A stretch of DNA of 64,000 nucleotides from contig NZ_JOHR01000013.1 in assembly GCF_000719775.1 (NCBI RefSeq), positions 248,001-312,000 of the forward strand. The letters run 5' to 3'. A program made the position numbers and the translations under genes. The notes beneath the pieces are model-generated. The model made no database searches and had not been told where the DNA came from. It was given only the letters and a program-made list of their open reading frames with translations. Shown here in pieces: positions 17,295-28,039 of this stretch; position 1 is the stretch's first letter; each line of letters opens with the position of its first letter. The DNA is from Streptomyces sp. NRRL F-5135 (GTDB taxonomy: Bacteria > Actinomycetota > Actinomycetes > Streptomycetales > Streptomycetaceae).

Positions 17295-18170
17295 GTGTCC
17301 CGACCGCGTGTAGGTGTGGCCGTGCTGACCATGGGCACCCGGCCCGTCGAGCTGCGGGCGCTGCTCGACTCCGTGGCCAAGCAGCGGGAGGCCGCGAGCA
17401 GGATCGTGGTCGTGGGCAACGGCGCGCCCCTGCCCGAGCTGCCCGAGGGCGTCGTCGGCGTGGAGCTGGAGAAGAACCTCGGCGTCTCCGGCGGCCGCAA
17501 CGTCGCCATGGAGAAGCTCCGCTCCTTCGGTGACGTGGACGTGCTCGTCGACCTGGACGACGACGGACTGCTCATCGAGGCGGACGTCTTCACGCGCATC
17601 GCCGACCTGTACGAGGCCGATCCCCGGCTCGGCATCGTCAGCTTCCGCATCGCGGACGAGACCGGTTTCACCCAGCGCCGGCACGTGCCCCGGCTGCGGG
17701 TGGACGACCCGATGCGCGGCGGCGAGGTGACCACCTTCCTCGGCGGCGGACACGCGCTCTCGATGCCGATGCTGGACGAGACGGGCGGCTGGCCGGACGA
17801 GTTCTTCTTCACACATGAGGAGACCGACCTCGCCTGGCGCGCCCTGGACGCGGGCTGGACGATCCGGTACGAGCCGGAACTGGTGCTCCAGCACCCCCGT
17901 ACCTCGCCCGCCCGCCATGCCGAGTTCTACCGGATGACCGCCCGCAACCGGGTGTGGCTGGCCCGCCGCCACCTCCCCGCCGTCCTCGTCCCGCTCTACC
18001 TCGGCACGTGGATACTGCTCACGGTCGCCCGCACCCGCTCGGCGAGCGGACTGCGCGCGTGGTTCGGCGGCTTCTTCGAGGGCACGCGAACGGCGTGCGG
18101 CCCCCGCCGCCCGATCCGCTGGCGGACCGTACGCCGCATGACGGCGCTGGGCCGCCCACCGGTGATCTGA
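17295..18170 (+). CDS. Family-2 glycosyltransferase
   Basis: The protein has 291 residues. GT-A fold marks: VGVAVLTMGTRPVELRALLDS at the N terminus, the LVDLDDDG metal site (DxD) near residue 88, GGGHALSMP, and the acceptor-side motif FFFTHEETDLAWRALDAGW, as in rhamnosyl-type GT2 enzymes. A hydrophobic segment (VLVPLYLGTWILLTVA) near the C terminus suggests membrane association. Start GTG 17295 with GGGGTGAT upstream. Divergent from the XRE gene. It ends before a small hairpin (CCGGAC/GTCCGG, 18213-18229). Confidence 0.85.
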   Translation: MSRPRVGVAVLTMGTRPVELRALLDSVAKQREAASRIVVVGNGAPLPELPEGVVGVELEKNLGVSGGRNVAMEKLRSFGDVDVLVDLDDDGLLIEADVFTRIADLYEADPRLGIVSFRIADETGFTQRRHVPRLRVDDPMRGGEVTTFLGGGHALSMPMLDETGGWPDEFFFTHEETDLAWRALDAGWTIRYEPELVLQHPRTSPARHAEFYRMTARNRVWLARRHLPAVLVPLYLGTWILLTVARTRSASGLRAWFGGFFEGTRTACGPRRPIRWRTVRRMTALGRPPVI

Positions 18171-18232
18171 GCCGCCCGCCGCTGATCCGACGGGTGCACG
18201 GGAGAAAACGCCTCCGGACCTCCCGTCCGGCC

Positions 18233-18475
18233 TCATTCCGCCCCGGCGTCCACCTTTTCCGCCGGTGGCACGACGGTGAAGTACTCGCCGCCCGCCGGAA
18301 CACCGATTCCGCGCCAGCGAAACGGAATTCCCCTCGCCGCATCCGGATCCACGTGGTCCATCAGCTGGAAGTGGACATGCGGCTCGGTCGAATTGCCCGA
18401 GTTTCCGCATTGCGCCACCATTTGCCCCGCCTTTACCCGGGTGCCTGTCACCTCGTACCGGCCGCGCCCAGCCAT
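18233..18475 (-). pseudogene. Remnant of an M23 (LytM-type) peptidase
   Basis: The minus strand encodes only the C-terminal part of a peptidase: TRVKAGQMVAQCGNSGNSTE, then PHVHFQLMDH, with the H-x-H zinc ligands of M23 enzymes, followed by a normal tail and stop. The first zinc motif (HxxxD) and all of the N-terminal domain are missing, because the frame runs into the purL terminator upstream. This is a 5'-deleted gene. Intact M23 genes near purL are known from other Streptomyces, so it probably decayed in place. Confidence 0.7.
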
Positions 18476-18508
18476 CCGCGCCCGGCCCGGGACGGACTCG
18501 CACACGAC

Positions 18509-18551
18509 CGAGCCCCTGCCCGGTCGGCAGTGGCCGCCGGGCAGGGGCTCG
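18509..18551 (-). terminator. Terminator of the purSQL operon
   Basis: A 15-bp stem (18509-18523 with 18537-18551, CGAGCCCCTGCCCGG and complement) with a 13-nt loop, 20 nt downstream of the purL stop. Confidence 0.85.
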
Positions 18552-18570
18552 GCCCCGAGAGCGGGCTCCG

Positions 18571-20843
<2,273 letters not shown>

Positions 20844-20844
<1 letters not shown>

Positions 20845-21524
20845 CAGGCGCTTACCAGCTTCTTCAGGATCGAGGTGAAGAATCCGAGACCGTCGGTACG
20901 GCCCGTACCGATCAGCGGTTCCACGGCGTGCTCGGGGTGCGGCATCAGGCCGACGACGTTGCCCGCCGCGTTGGTGATGCCGGCGATGTCGCGCAGCGAG
21001 CCGTTCGGGTTGCCGTCCAGGTAGCGGAAGGCGACGCGGCCCTCGGCCTCCAGCTCGTCCAGCGTGCGCTCGTCGGCGGTGTACCGGCCGTCGATGTTCT
21101 TGAGGGGTACGGAGATCTCCTGGCCCGCCGAGTAGTCGCCGGTCCAGGCGGTGTCCGCGTTCTCCACCCGGAGCTTCTGGTCGCGGCAGACGAAGTGGAG
21201 GTCGTTGTTGCGCAGCATCGCGCCCGGCAGCAGGTGGGTCTCGGTGAGGATCTGGAAGCCGTTGCAGATGCCGAGGACCGGCAGGCCGGCCTTCGCCTGC
21301 TCGATGACCGTCTCCATCACCGGGGAGAACCGGGAGATGGCACCGGCCCGCAGGTAGTCGCCGTAGCTGAAACCGCCCGCGAGGACGACCGCGTCGACCT
21401 GCTTGAGGTCCTTGTCGCGGTGCCACAGGGAGACGGGCTCGGCACCGGCGATCCGGGCGGCGCGCAGGCTGTCGCGGTCGTCGAGGGTGCCGGGGAAGGT
21501 GATGACTCCGATACGAGCGGTCAC
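20844..21524 (-). CDS. purQ: Phosphoribosylformylglycinamidine synthase subunit PurQ
   Basis: The protein has 226 residues. It is a class I glutamine amidotransferase that supplies ammonia to PurL. Nucleophile Cys87 in [13 protein letters not shown]; His and Glu of the triad in [12 protein letters not shown] near the end; oxyanion region [16 protein letters not shown] start overlaps the purS stop (GTGA). Confidence 0.97.
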
Positions 21525-21820
21525 CGGGACACCTTCTCGGCAGCGTTTCCGTTATCCGCGCCGGCCGCCGCGTCCGCGTTTTCGATCTTCACGGTGAAGT
21601 CTTCGATGACGGTATTGGCGAGGAACGTCTCCGCCATCTCATGGATACGGGCAAGGGCGGCGTCGTCGACCGGCCCCGCCACTTCGAGCTCGAAACGCTT
21701 TCCCTGGCGGACGTCGGCGATGCCCTCGAAACCCAGACGGGGCAGTGCGCGCTGCACCGCCTGTCCCTGCGGGTCGAGGATCTCCGGCTTGAGCATGACG
21801 TCGACTACGACGCGTGCCAC
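21521..21820 (-). CDS. purS: Phosphoribosylformylglycinamidine synthase subunit PurS
   Basis: The protein has 99 residues ([19 protein letters not shown]...), with the PurS signature [18 protein letters not shown] and [11 protein letters not shown]. It bridges PurL and PurQ and is needed for ammonia channelling. First gene of the operon. GTG 21820 was chosen over GTG 21826 because GGGAG is then correctly spaced. The C terminus has a short A/D/N-rich extension. Confidence 0.93.
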   Translation of the reverse strand: MARVVVDVMLKPEILDPQGQAVQRALPRLGFEGIADVRQGKRFELEVAGPVDDAALARIHEMAETFLANTVIEDFTVKIENADAAAGADNGNAAEKVSR

Positions 21821-22344
21821 TGGCACTCCCGGTGGTGTGGTGCGGCTGGTTCTGCTGCTGTTGTTCTCCGGGGAATCCCCCAGACCCGGGGAAATCTCCC
21901 GGACCCCCCGAGCTTCCCTCAGCCTACCTGGCCGGAAAATCTACACGGGTAGACGCGCACCTCGGGGCGGGAGGTGCGCAGAGCGGCCCATGGGGCGGAC
22001 GAGGCGGGCGACCCGGCCGGCCGCCGGATCCGCCGGCCACCCGGATACGACCGGAACGCGCGGCCGTCACACGCGGAGATCGCGTGGCGATTCCGGCCAC
22101 GCACAACACGCCGGGAAAAAATCAGGAAAAGAATCACGCCCTGGCATTGCCCGGGACACGCTGATGTAATTGGCTGAGCTTCACATTGCGGCAGTGACCG
22201 CTGTACAAAGGAATGCAGCGGGAAAGCTGGATTGCCGCACCTTCTCAAAACATCCGTAAGGACGGTATCACCGCACGTCGACCGTGTTTCCCACACGAGT
22301 CGGACACGGGCGGGGGCAGGTACCGAAGGAAAGGACCGATATCC
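21821..22344. promoter_or_regulatory. Divergent intergenic region purS / lsr2-like
   Basis: This 524-bp gap between two outward-facing genes must hold both promoters. It contains a block around 22110-22240 that is notably AT-rich for this genome (GGGAAAAAATCAGGAAAAGAATC, partial), fitting an H-NS/Lsr2-type autoregulated promoter. No riboswitch or small gene is recognised. Confidence 0.4.
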
Positions 22345-22680
22345 GTGGCGCAGCGCGTAGTGGTTACGCTCTCCGACGACATCGACGGCGGCGAGGCGGC
22401 GGAGACGGTCATGTTCGGCCTGGACGGGAAGACGTACGAGATCGACCTCAACCCCGCCAACGCCAAGAAACTCCGCAAGGCCCTGGCCCCCTTCGTGGCG
22501 GCGGGCCGGAAGCAGACGCACGCCGGCAGGCGCGGCAAGTCCCGTACGAGCTACCGGCACACGTCCCTGGCCCCCGATCCCGCCGCCGTCCGGGCCTGGG
22601 CGCAGTCGCACAAGATGGACGTGCCGGCCCGCGGCCGGATCCCGAAGAAGGTCTACGAGGCGTTCCGCGAAGCGCGTTGA
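22345..22680 (+). CDS. Lsr2-family nucleoid-associated protein
   Basis: The protein has 111 residues. N-terminal dimerisation domain: AQRVVVTLSDDIDGGEAAET, FGLDGKTYEIDLNPANAKKL. C-terminal DNA-binding domain with VRAWAQSHKMDVPARGRIPK, including the R-G-R minor-groove hook. Lsr2 proteins bind AT-rich, horizontally acquired DNA and silence it. Streptomyces have two paralogues; the one next to purSQL is usually the shorter-studied LsrL. GTG 22345 follows GAAGGAAAGGA. Confidence 0.93.
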   Translation: MAQRVVVTLSDDIDGGEAAETVMFGLDGKTYEIDLNPANAKKLRKALAPFVAAGRKQTHAGRRGKSRTSYRHTSLAPDPAAVRAWAQSHKMDVPARGRIPKKVYEAFREAR

Positions 22681-22702
22681 GGCGTGCGGGGTCCGCTCGC
22701 CC

Positions 22703-22762
22703 CATCGCGGCCCGCCCATCGCAGTCCGCCCATCGCAGTCCGCCCATCGCAGTCCGTCCACC
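22703..22762. repeat. Tandem 14-bp repeat
   Basis: Three exact and two decayed copies of CGCCCATCGCAGTC lie head to tail just after the lsr2-like stop codon. The function is unknown; they may form structure in the transcript end. Confidence 0.7.
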
Positions 22763-22778
22763 GCAGGCTGTCCTGCGG

Positions 22779-22850
22779 GCGCTCCCGTCCCGACGCGTGG
22801 AGATCCCGACGCGTGGACCCCGACGGGCCGTGCCACCGGGACGGGAGCGC
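22779..22850 (+). terminator. Hairpin after the lsr2-like gene
   Basis: A 13-bp stem (22779-22791 with 22838-22850, GCGCTCCCGTCCC and complement) encloses 46 nt that contain a direct repeat CCCGACGCGTGGA. It is a plausible terminator, but the long loop makes it less certain. Confidence 0.5.
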
Positions 22851-22987
22851 GGACGCGCGCCGAGGGGCCTCGAGGGGGACCGAAGGGGGCCTCTGCGCAC
22901 GGAGTTGCGAAGCACCCCCATTGATCGGCTAGAGTTTGGAGCACGCCGAGGGGCAAGGTCGAAAGGCCGGAAAACCTCACGGAGCGT

Positions 22988-23062
22988 GCGGGTGTAGTTC
23001 AGTAGTAGAACGCCCCCTTTCCAAGGGGGAGGCGCAGTGTGCGATTCCTGTCACCCGCTCCA
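22988..23062 (+). tRNA. tRNA-Gly(TCC), structurally atypical, CCA encoded
   Basis: The acceptor GCGGGTG/CACCCGC pairs perfectly, D-stem GTTC/GAAC, anticodon stem CCCCC/GGGGG, loop TTTCCAA (anticodon TCC), discriminator T and encoded CCA. It deviates in two linked places. The D-loop is AGTAGTA, so G18 is replaced by A. The T-loop reads GTGC instead of GTTC (position 55 is G), and the T-stem pairs only if one U is bulged. Such a tRNA should bind EF-Tu poorly. Confidence 0.88.
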
Positions 23063-23156
23063 CATCGCTCTCTCCGGTCCACTCCTGTGGATCAGGTAGA
23101 GTGATGACGCACCGGTCAGCGACTGTCTGTCTCGTCAGTCGCCCATCCGATGCGAT

Positions 23157-23229
23157 GCGGACGTAGCTCAGTTGGTAGAGCGCAACCTTGCCAAGGTTGA
23201 GGTCGCCAGTTCGAACCTGGTCGTCCGCT
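23157..23229 (+). tRNA. tRNA-Gly(GCC), copy 1
   Basis: 73 nt without CCA. Acceptor GCGGACG/CGTCCGC, D-loop AGTTGGTA with normal GG, anticodon loop TTGCCAA (GCC), T-loop TTCGAAC. Identical to the copy at 27932-28004. Confidence 0.97.
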
Positions 23230-23235
23230 CGGACA

Positions 23236-23266
23236 GAAGGCCCTGATCAATTCGATCGGGGCCTTC
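23236..23266 (+). terminator. Terminator after tRNA-Gly copy 1
   Basis: Stem GAAGGCCCTGATC / GATCGGGGCCTTC with one bulge and a 5-nt loop (AATTC), starting 7 nt after the tRNA, followed by TTCGTGTG. Confidence 0.8.
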
Positions 23267-23324
23267 TTCGTGTGCGCGCTCGGCTCCGCCGTCTCCTTCG
23301 TCGCCTTCGTCGCCTTCCCCCGTC

Positions 23325-23340
23325 CATGACATTTGTCATG
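23325..23340. promoter_or_regulatory. Perfect 16-bp palindrome, likely LuxR-type response-regulator operator
   Basis: CATGACATTTGTCATG reads the same on both strands and lies 58 bp before the ABC ATPase start. A further half-site ATGACA follows at 23347-23352. The adjacent two-component system encodes a NarL/LuxR-type regulator, whose family uses such dyads; binding is inferred, not shown. Confidence 0.6.
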
Positions 23341-23397
23341 AACGCCGATGACAGCGCGCACTGCCCGCCGCCCCGGACCGGCGGAAATCTTGAAGAC

Positions 23398-24366
23398 ATG
23401 ACTGAGCCTTCTCGAACGCTGACCCGGACGCCTTCCTGGAACGACGACAGTGACCCGGTGATCGAGGTGGACGAGCTGCGGCGGGCGTACTCCGGTGGTT
23501 TCACCGCGGTCGACGGCGTCTCGTTCTCCGTGGGGCGCGGCGAACTGTTCGCGCTGCTCGGTACGAACGGCGCCGGAAAGACCTCCACCGTCGAACTGCT
23601 GGAAGGTCTCGCCCGGCCCGACTCGGGCGAGGTGCGCGTGCTCGGCCACGATCCGTACCGCGAACGCGCCGCCGTCCGCCCCAGGACCGGAGTGATGCTC
23701 CAAGAGGGCGGCTTTCCGTCCGATCTGACGGTCGCCGAGACCGTGCGGATGTGCGCGGGCTGCACCAGCGGCGCCCGGCCGGCCGGCGAGGCGCTGGAGA
23801 TGGTGGGACTCGGCAGGCGGACCAAGGTACGGGTCAAGCAGCTCTCGGGCGGCGAGCGGCGGCGGCTGGACCTGGCACTGGCGCTGCTCGGCCGGCCCGA
23901 GGTGCTCTTCCTGGACGAACCGACCACGGGCCTGGACGCCGAAGGGCGGCGGGACACCTGGGACTTGGTGCGACGGCTGCGCGACGGCGGCACCACGGTC
24001 CTGCTGACCACGCACTACCTGGAGGAGGCCGAGTCCCTCGCCGACCGGCTCGCGATCATGCACCGGGGAAAGATCGTGGTCTCCGGTACCCCGGCCGAGG
24101 TGACCACCGCGCGCCCGTCCCATATCCGCTTCACGCTGCCGCCGCACGTCCCCGCCGGCCGGCTGCCACTGTCACTGCGCGCGGCGGCGGACGGGCAGCG
24201 GGTGGAGATCAGGACCCGGGAACTCCAGCGGGATCTGGGCGAACTGCTGCGGTGGGCCGAGGAGTCGGACGTGAACCTGGGGGCGCTGGACGCACGGTCG
24301 GCCTCGCTCGAAGAGGCGTTCCTCGACATCGCGACGGAACACGCGGAAGCGGCGGAAGCGGCGTGA
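23398..24366 (+). CDS. ABC exporter ATP-binding subunit (drug/lantibiotic-type)
   Basis: The protein has 322 residues. Walker A GTNGAGKTS (about 54), signature LSGGERRRLDLALALLG (about 147), Walker B VLFLDEPTTGLD (about 168), H-loop TTHYLEEAE. The C-terminal 80 residues are the usual DUF4162-like extension of ABC-2 exporters. Its stop overlaps the permease start (GTGA). With the permease, sensor kinase and regulator downstream it forms one operon, the layout of Streptomyces export systems controlled by a cognate LuxR-type two-component system. Confidence 0.9.
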   Translation: MTEPSRTLTRTPSWNDDSDPVIEVDELRRAYSGGFTAVDGVSFSVGRGELFALLGTNGAGKTSTVELLEGLARPDSGEVRVLGHDPYRERAAVRPRTGVMLQEGGFPSDLTVAETVRMCAGCTSGARPAGEALEMVGLGRRTKVRVKQLSGGERRRLDLALALLGRPEVLFLDEPTTGLDAEGRRDTWDLVRRLRDGGTTVLLTTHYLEEAESLADRLAIMHRGKIVVSGTPAEVTTARPSHIRFTLPPHVPAGRLPLSLRAAADGQRVEIRTRELQRDLGELLRWAEESDVNLGALDARSASLEEAFLDIATEHAEAAEAA

Positions 24367-25349
24367 GGAGAACACCGACGGAGACGGGCACGGGCACGGG
24401 CACAGGCACGGGCACAGAGATGGCGACGGGGATGGGAATGGCGAAAGAGACGGGGACACGGATGAGCACGGGGGCTGTTGTGACCGGCGACACGGAAAGG
24501 CGGGCCGGCGACGGACCCGGTGGCAGGCCCAGCAGGCCGGACAGGCCCGGCCGGGAAGCGGACACGGACGCGGCAACGCCCCGTACGAGCACGCCGTCAG
24601 GACGTCTCGCGGCGCTCGGCCGCGCCGAGTTCACGCTGCTCCTGCGGAACAAGACGGCGCTGTTCTCCGCTCTGTTCGTACCGGTGGCCACGATCGCGGG
24701 CAGCAAGGTGTCGCTCGACCGGATCGACCTCGGCAAGAGCGGACTGAGCATGGTCGAGGCTGCGCTGATCGGCGGCCTCGGGACGGTACTGATCATGGCG
24801 GTCTACTCGAACCTCGCCGCCGCGTACACCGCCCGCCGCGAGGACCTCGTCCTCAAACGGCTGCGCACGGGCGAGGCCTCCGACGCGGAAATCCTCACCG
24901 GTACCGCCCTGCCGGCGGCCACGGTCACCCTCGTCCAGTGCGGGCTGCTGGTGGCGGCGGGCAGCCTGTTCCTCGACGTGAGCGCCCCGCGCCGGCCCGA
25001 ACTGCTGATCGCCGGCCTGCTGATCGGTACGGTCCTGCTCGCGGCGCTGGCCGCGGCGACCTCCGCCGTCACGCGCACGGTGGAGAGCGCGCAGATCACC
25101 ATCATGCCGTTGTTCCTGATCTCGGTGCTCGGCTCGGGGCTGTTCGTCCCCCTGGACGTGCTGCCGGAGAAGGTCGCCTCGGTGTTCGAACTGCTTCCGC
25201 TTTCCGGCGTCATGACGCTGATCCGCGCGGGCTGGGTCGGCGGGATCGAGGCGTACGACGTGCTGGGAGCGGCCCTGACCGCGCTGGCCTGGACGGTGCT
25301 CGGCGTGTTTGCTGTACGTCGGTGGTTCCGCTGGGAGCCACGCCGCTGA
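24363..25349 (+). CDS. ABC-2-type exporter permease
   Basis: About 328 residues. The first 80 are low-complexity, encoded partly by GGCACGGGCACG repeats (24385-24415), so the true start could be later (ATG 24420 or 24462). Six membrane spans follow (GGLGTVLIMAVYSNLAAAYT, ATVTLVQCGLLVAAGSLF, LLIGTVLLAALAAATSAV, IMPLFLISVLGSGLFVPL, and a final one). FVPLDVLPEKVASVFELLPL is the conserved periplasmic-loop motif of these permeases. Partner of the ATPase upstream; substrate unknown. Confidence 0.85.
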   Translation: MRRTPTETGTGTGTGTGTEMATGMGMAKETGTRMSTGAVVTGDTERRAGDGPGGRPSRPDRPGREADTDAATPRTSTPSGRLAALGRAEFTLLLRNKTALFSALFVPVATIAGSKVSLDRIDLGKSGLSMVEAALIGGLGTVLIMAVYSNLAAAYTARREDLVLKRLRTGEASDAEILTGTALPAATVTLVQCGLLVAAGSLFLDVSAPRRPELLIAGLLIGTVLLAALAAATSAVTRTVESAQITIMPLFLISVLGSGLFVPLDVLPEKVASVFELLPLSGVMTLIRAGWVGGIEAYDVLGAALTALAWTVLGVFAVRRWFRWEPRR

Positions 25350-25380
25350 GCCACGTGGCGCCAGGCGCGGGGTCCCGGGG

Positions 25381-25474
25381 GCCCGGAGATCCAGGGATCA
25401 GGGATCCGGGGATCAGGGATCAGGGGATCAGAGATCCGGGAATTCGGGATTCGGGGATTCGGGGATTCGGGTCC
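25381..25474. repeat. Simple tandem repeat of GGGATC/GGGATTC units
   Basis: About a dozen imperfect copies of GGGGATCAGGGATC, passing into GGGGATTC, fill the gap between permease and kinase genes. Slippage-prone; no function seen. Confidence 0.8.
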
Positions 25475-25552
25475 GGCTGACGCCTGGGTGACGCGGGCCA
25501 CGCCGGCCGTGCGAGCACGACCGGCCCACGACGAGAAGAACGGGAGAGCACG

Positions 25553-27166
25553 ATGACCGGGCGGACCGGGCCGGTGGAAGGTTGGCGGCGGACCTGCCGA
25601 CGGGCCGCCGAAGCCGGCCACCGGGCCAGGAGCGAACACGGGAGCGGGAACAAGAGCAAACCGGCCCGGGTGGAGCAGTACACCCGCGCGACGTTCACGG
25701 CCTTCGCGGGCGTCGAGACCGGAGCGGTCACCACCTCCCTGCTCTTCGAGTCCGCGAGTCCGGCCGAACGCTGGCTGTTCCTGCTGGTCCTCGCCCATTC
25801 CGTGCTGGGGGGCCTGCTCGCGAACCGGGCACTGGACTGGCGGCTGGGCCGCCGTGAGCGGCCCGTCCGGCTGACCGTGGGGATGGCCGTGCTGTCCGCC
25901 GCGGGCGTCGTCGCCCTGCTGGTGCTGCGCATCGCGGACCAGGTGGCCACATCGGAATTCGGCGTGCTTCTGATGTTCCTCATCGGATTCGGGCTGGCGG
26001 GGATCTCGCTGACACTGCGTACGACCGTCCACCGGACGTACGCGGTGCTCGGCGCGGCGGCCGGACTGGCGGTCGTGACCCTGCTGCTCGGGGCGGGCTG
26101 GGGACAGGCCGGCCTGAACGCCGTCGGCGTCCTCGCCATGGGTTCGGCGCTCGTCGTGAGCTATGTCTTCTCGGCCTGGCTCGTGGACGTCGTCTGGGAG
26201 CTGGACCGGGCGCGCGAGCTGCACACGCGGCTGGCCGTCGCGGAGGAACGGCTGCGCTTCGGGCGGGACATGCACGACGTGATGGGCCGCAATCTCGCGG
26301 TGATCGCGCTCAAGAGCGAACTGGCGGTCCAGCTCGCCGAGCGGGGCAGGCCGGAGGCAGTGGCGCAGATGAGCGACGTGCAGCGGATCGCGCGTGAGTC
26401 GCAGCGGGAGGTGCGGGAGGTCGTACGGGGCTACCGCGACGCGAACCTGCACACGGAACTGGAAGGAGCACGTGGGGTGTTGGCGGCGGCGGGCATCGAC
26501 TGCCGGGTCGAGGGCGATGACGGTACGGGCCTCGCGGCCGAGGTGCAGTCGGCCCTGGGATGGGTCGTGCGGGAGGCGACGACGAACGTCCTGCGGCACG
26601 GGGACGCGCGGCGGTGCACCGTACGGCTCGCCGTGCCGGGACCGGGGGAACGCGGCGACGGGGAGGCGGTCCTGGTGGTCGAGAACGACGGCGTACCGGC
26701 GGCGGACGAGAGGGACGCGGGGGATGCGAGGGACGAGGGGGGCGGCAAGGGGAAAGCAGCCGTGCCGACGGCCGGGTCCTCGGACGGGTCCGGACCCGCG
26801 GCCACGCCGCGGAAGGGCTCCGGCCTGACCGGCCTGCGGGAACGCCTGGCGGCCCTCGACGGCACGCTGGAGGCCGGCCGCGCGACCGGTGACCGCTTCC
26901 GCCTGACGGCCCGGATCCCGCTGGCCGTGGCCGGGACGGGTGGTGCGGGGCCGGGCGCGAGTGCCGGTGGCGTCGGTGCCGATGCGGGCATGTCCGGCAC
27001 GGAAGCGAACCGTACGGCCCCGATGGCCGCGGCCCGCGGGGACTCGGCCCGGCCGGGCCGTACCGGAACGGCGTCCCGGACCTGGAGCGGCGGTGACGGC
27101 GACGGCGGGGGTGCCGCCGTACCCTCCGTGGCCCCCGGCGCCGGTGAGGAGGTCGCCACCGCATGA
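25553..27166 (+). CDS. Sensor histidine kinase (HisKA_3 type)
   Basis: The protein has 537 residues. After a charged N terminus, six membrane spans (about 48-210) form the sensor. The phosphoacceptor is His241 in FGRDMHDVMGRNLAVI, followed by the dimerisation helices. The ATP-binding domain has VVREATTNVLRHGDA (N box) and GSGLTGLRERLAALDG (G box), with a G/D/E-rich insert between them. The last 75 residues are a low-complexity tail. The C-terminal ATGA overlaps the regulator start. It resembles DesK-like kinases that sense membrane or envelope state; the signal is not known. Confidence 0.88.
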   Translation: MTGRTGPVEGWRRTCRRAAEAGHRARSEHGSGNKSKPARVEQYTRATFTAFAGVETGAVTTSLLFESASPAERWLFLLVLAHSVLGGLLANRALDWRLGRRERPVRLTVGMAVLSAAGVVALLVLRIADQVATSEFGVLLMFLIGFGLAGISLTLRTTVHRTYAVLGAAAGLAVVTLLLGAGWGQAGLNAVGVLAMGSALVVSYVFSAWLVDVVWELDRARELHTRLAVAEERLRFGRDMHDVMGRNLAVIALKSELAVQLAERGRPEAVAQMSDVQRIARESQREVREVVRGYRDANLHTELEGARGVLAAAGIDCRVEGDDGTGLAAEVQSALGWVVREATTNVLRHGDARRCTVRLAVPGPGERGDGEAVLVVENDGVPAADERDAGDARDEGGGKGKAAVPTAGSSDGSGPAATPRKGSGLTGLRERLAALDGTLEAGRATGDRFRLTARIPLAVAGTGGAGPGASAGGVGADAGMSGTEANRTAPMAAARGDSARPGRTGTASRTWSGGDGDGGGAAVPSVAPGAGEEVATA

Positions 27167-27909
27167 CATCGGCACCCGTACCCGAGCCCGCGTCCGTGTC
27201 GGCGTCCGATTCCGGACCGGCAGCCGTGCCCGTCTCCGTACCCGGCCCCGGGTCGGCACCCACGCCCGGGCCCGCGTCCGCGTCGGCGCCGGGAACCACC
27301 CCGCCCGTGCGCGTCCTGCTCGCGGACGACGAGCATCTGATCCGGGGCGCCCTCGCCGCCCTCCTCGCCCTGGAGGACGATCTGGTCGTCGTCGCCGAGG
27401 CGGGCTCCGGCCCCGAGGCACTGGCCGTGGCGCGCGCCCACCGGCCCGACGTCGCCGTGCTCGATCTCCAGATGCCCGGCGCGGACGGTGTGAAGGTCGC
27501 CACATCCCTCCGCACCGAACTGCCCGGCTGCCGGACGATGATCGTGACCAGCCACGGCCGTCCCGGCCATCTCAAACGGGCGCTGGCGGCGGGCGTGCGC
27601 GGATTCGTGCCCAAGACCGTCAGCGCCCGGCAGCTCGCCGAAATCATCCGTACCGTCCACGCGGGCAACCGCTATGTCGACCCGGAGTTGGCCGCCGACG
27701 CGATCTCCGCCGGGGACTCGCCCCTGACCGCGCGCGAGGCCGAGGTGCTGGAGCTGGCGGCGGACGGCGCTCCGATCGCGGAGATCGCGGAGCGGGCCTC
27801 GCTCTCGCCGGGGACCGTACGCAACTACCTGTCGTCGGCCGCGACGAAACTGGGTGCCGAGAACCGGCATACGGCAGTGCGTCTCGCCCGGCGCCGCGGT
27901 TGGGTATAG
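27163..27909 (+). CDS. NarL/LuxR-family response regulator
   Basis: The protein has 248 residues with an unusual 48-residue P/A/S/V-rich N-terminal extension. Receiver: acidic pair in VLLADDEHL, phosphoacceptor Asp101 in VAVLDLQMPG, signalling Lys in GFVPKTVS. C-terminal LuxR HTH: LTAREAEVLELAADGAPIAE, then SLSPGTVRNYLSSAATKLGA. Probably binds the palindrome at 23325-23340 to control its own exporter operon. The tRNA-Gly copy 2 follows 22 nt later. Confidence 0.9.
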   Translation: MTSAPVPEPASVSASDSGPAAVPVSVPGPGSAPTPGPASASAPGTTPPVRVLLADDEHLIRGALAALLALEDDLVVVAEAGSGPEALAVARAHRPDVAVLDLQMPGADGVKVATSLRTELPGCRTMIVTSHGRPGHLKRALAAGVRGFVPKTVSARQLAEIIRTVHAGNRYVDPELAADAISAGDSPLTAREAEVLELAADGAPIAEIAERASLSPGTVRNYLSSAATKLGAENRHTAVRLARRRGWV

Positions 27910-27931
27910 TTGGTCCCACGCCACGGCGCAA

Positions 27932-28004
27932 GCGGACGTAGCTCAGTTGGTAGAGCGCAACCTTGCCAAGGTTGAGGTCGCCAGTTCGAACCTGGTCGTC
28001 CGCT
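27932..28004 (+). tRNA. tRNA-Gly(GCC), copy 2
   Basis: Identical over all 73 nt to the copy at 23157-23229. It lies 22 nt after the response-regulator stop codon, with TATAGT at 27906-27911 as a possible -10. Confidence 0.97.
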
Positions 28005-28039
28005 CAAGTGAGGTAACAGCAGCACCCAGCAGTACGAGG

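Noticed and set aside
25381..25474. Possible regulatory iterons before the kinase gene
   Set aside because: The units drift in length and sequence, as in slippage-generated microsatellites, and lie inside an operon.
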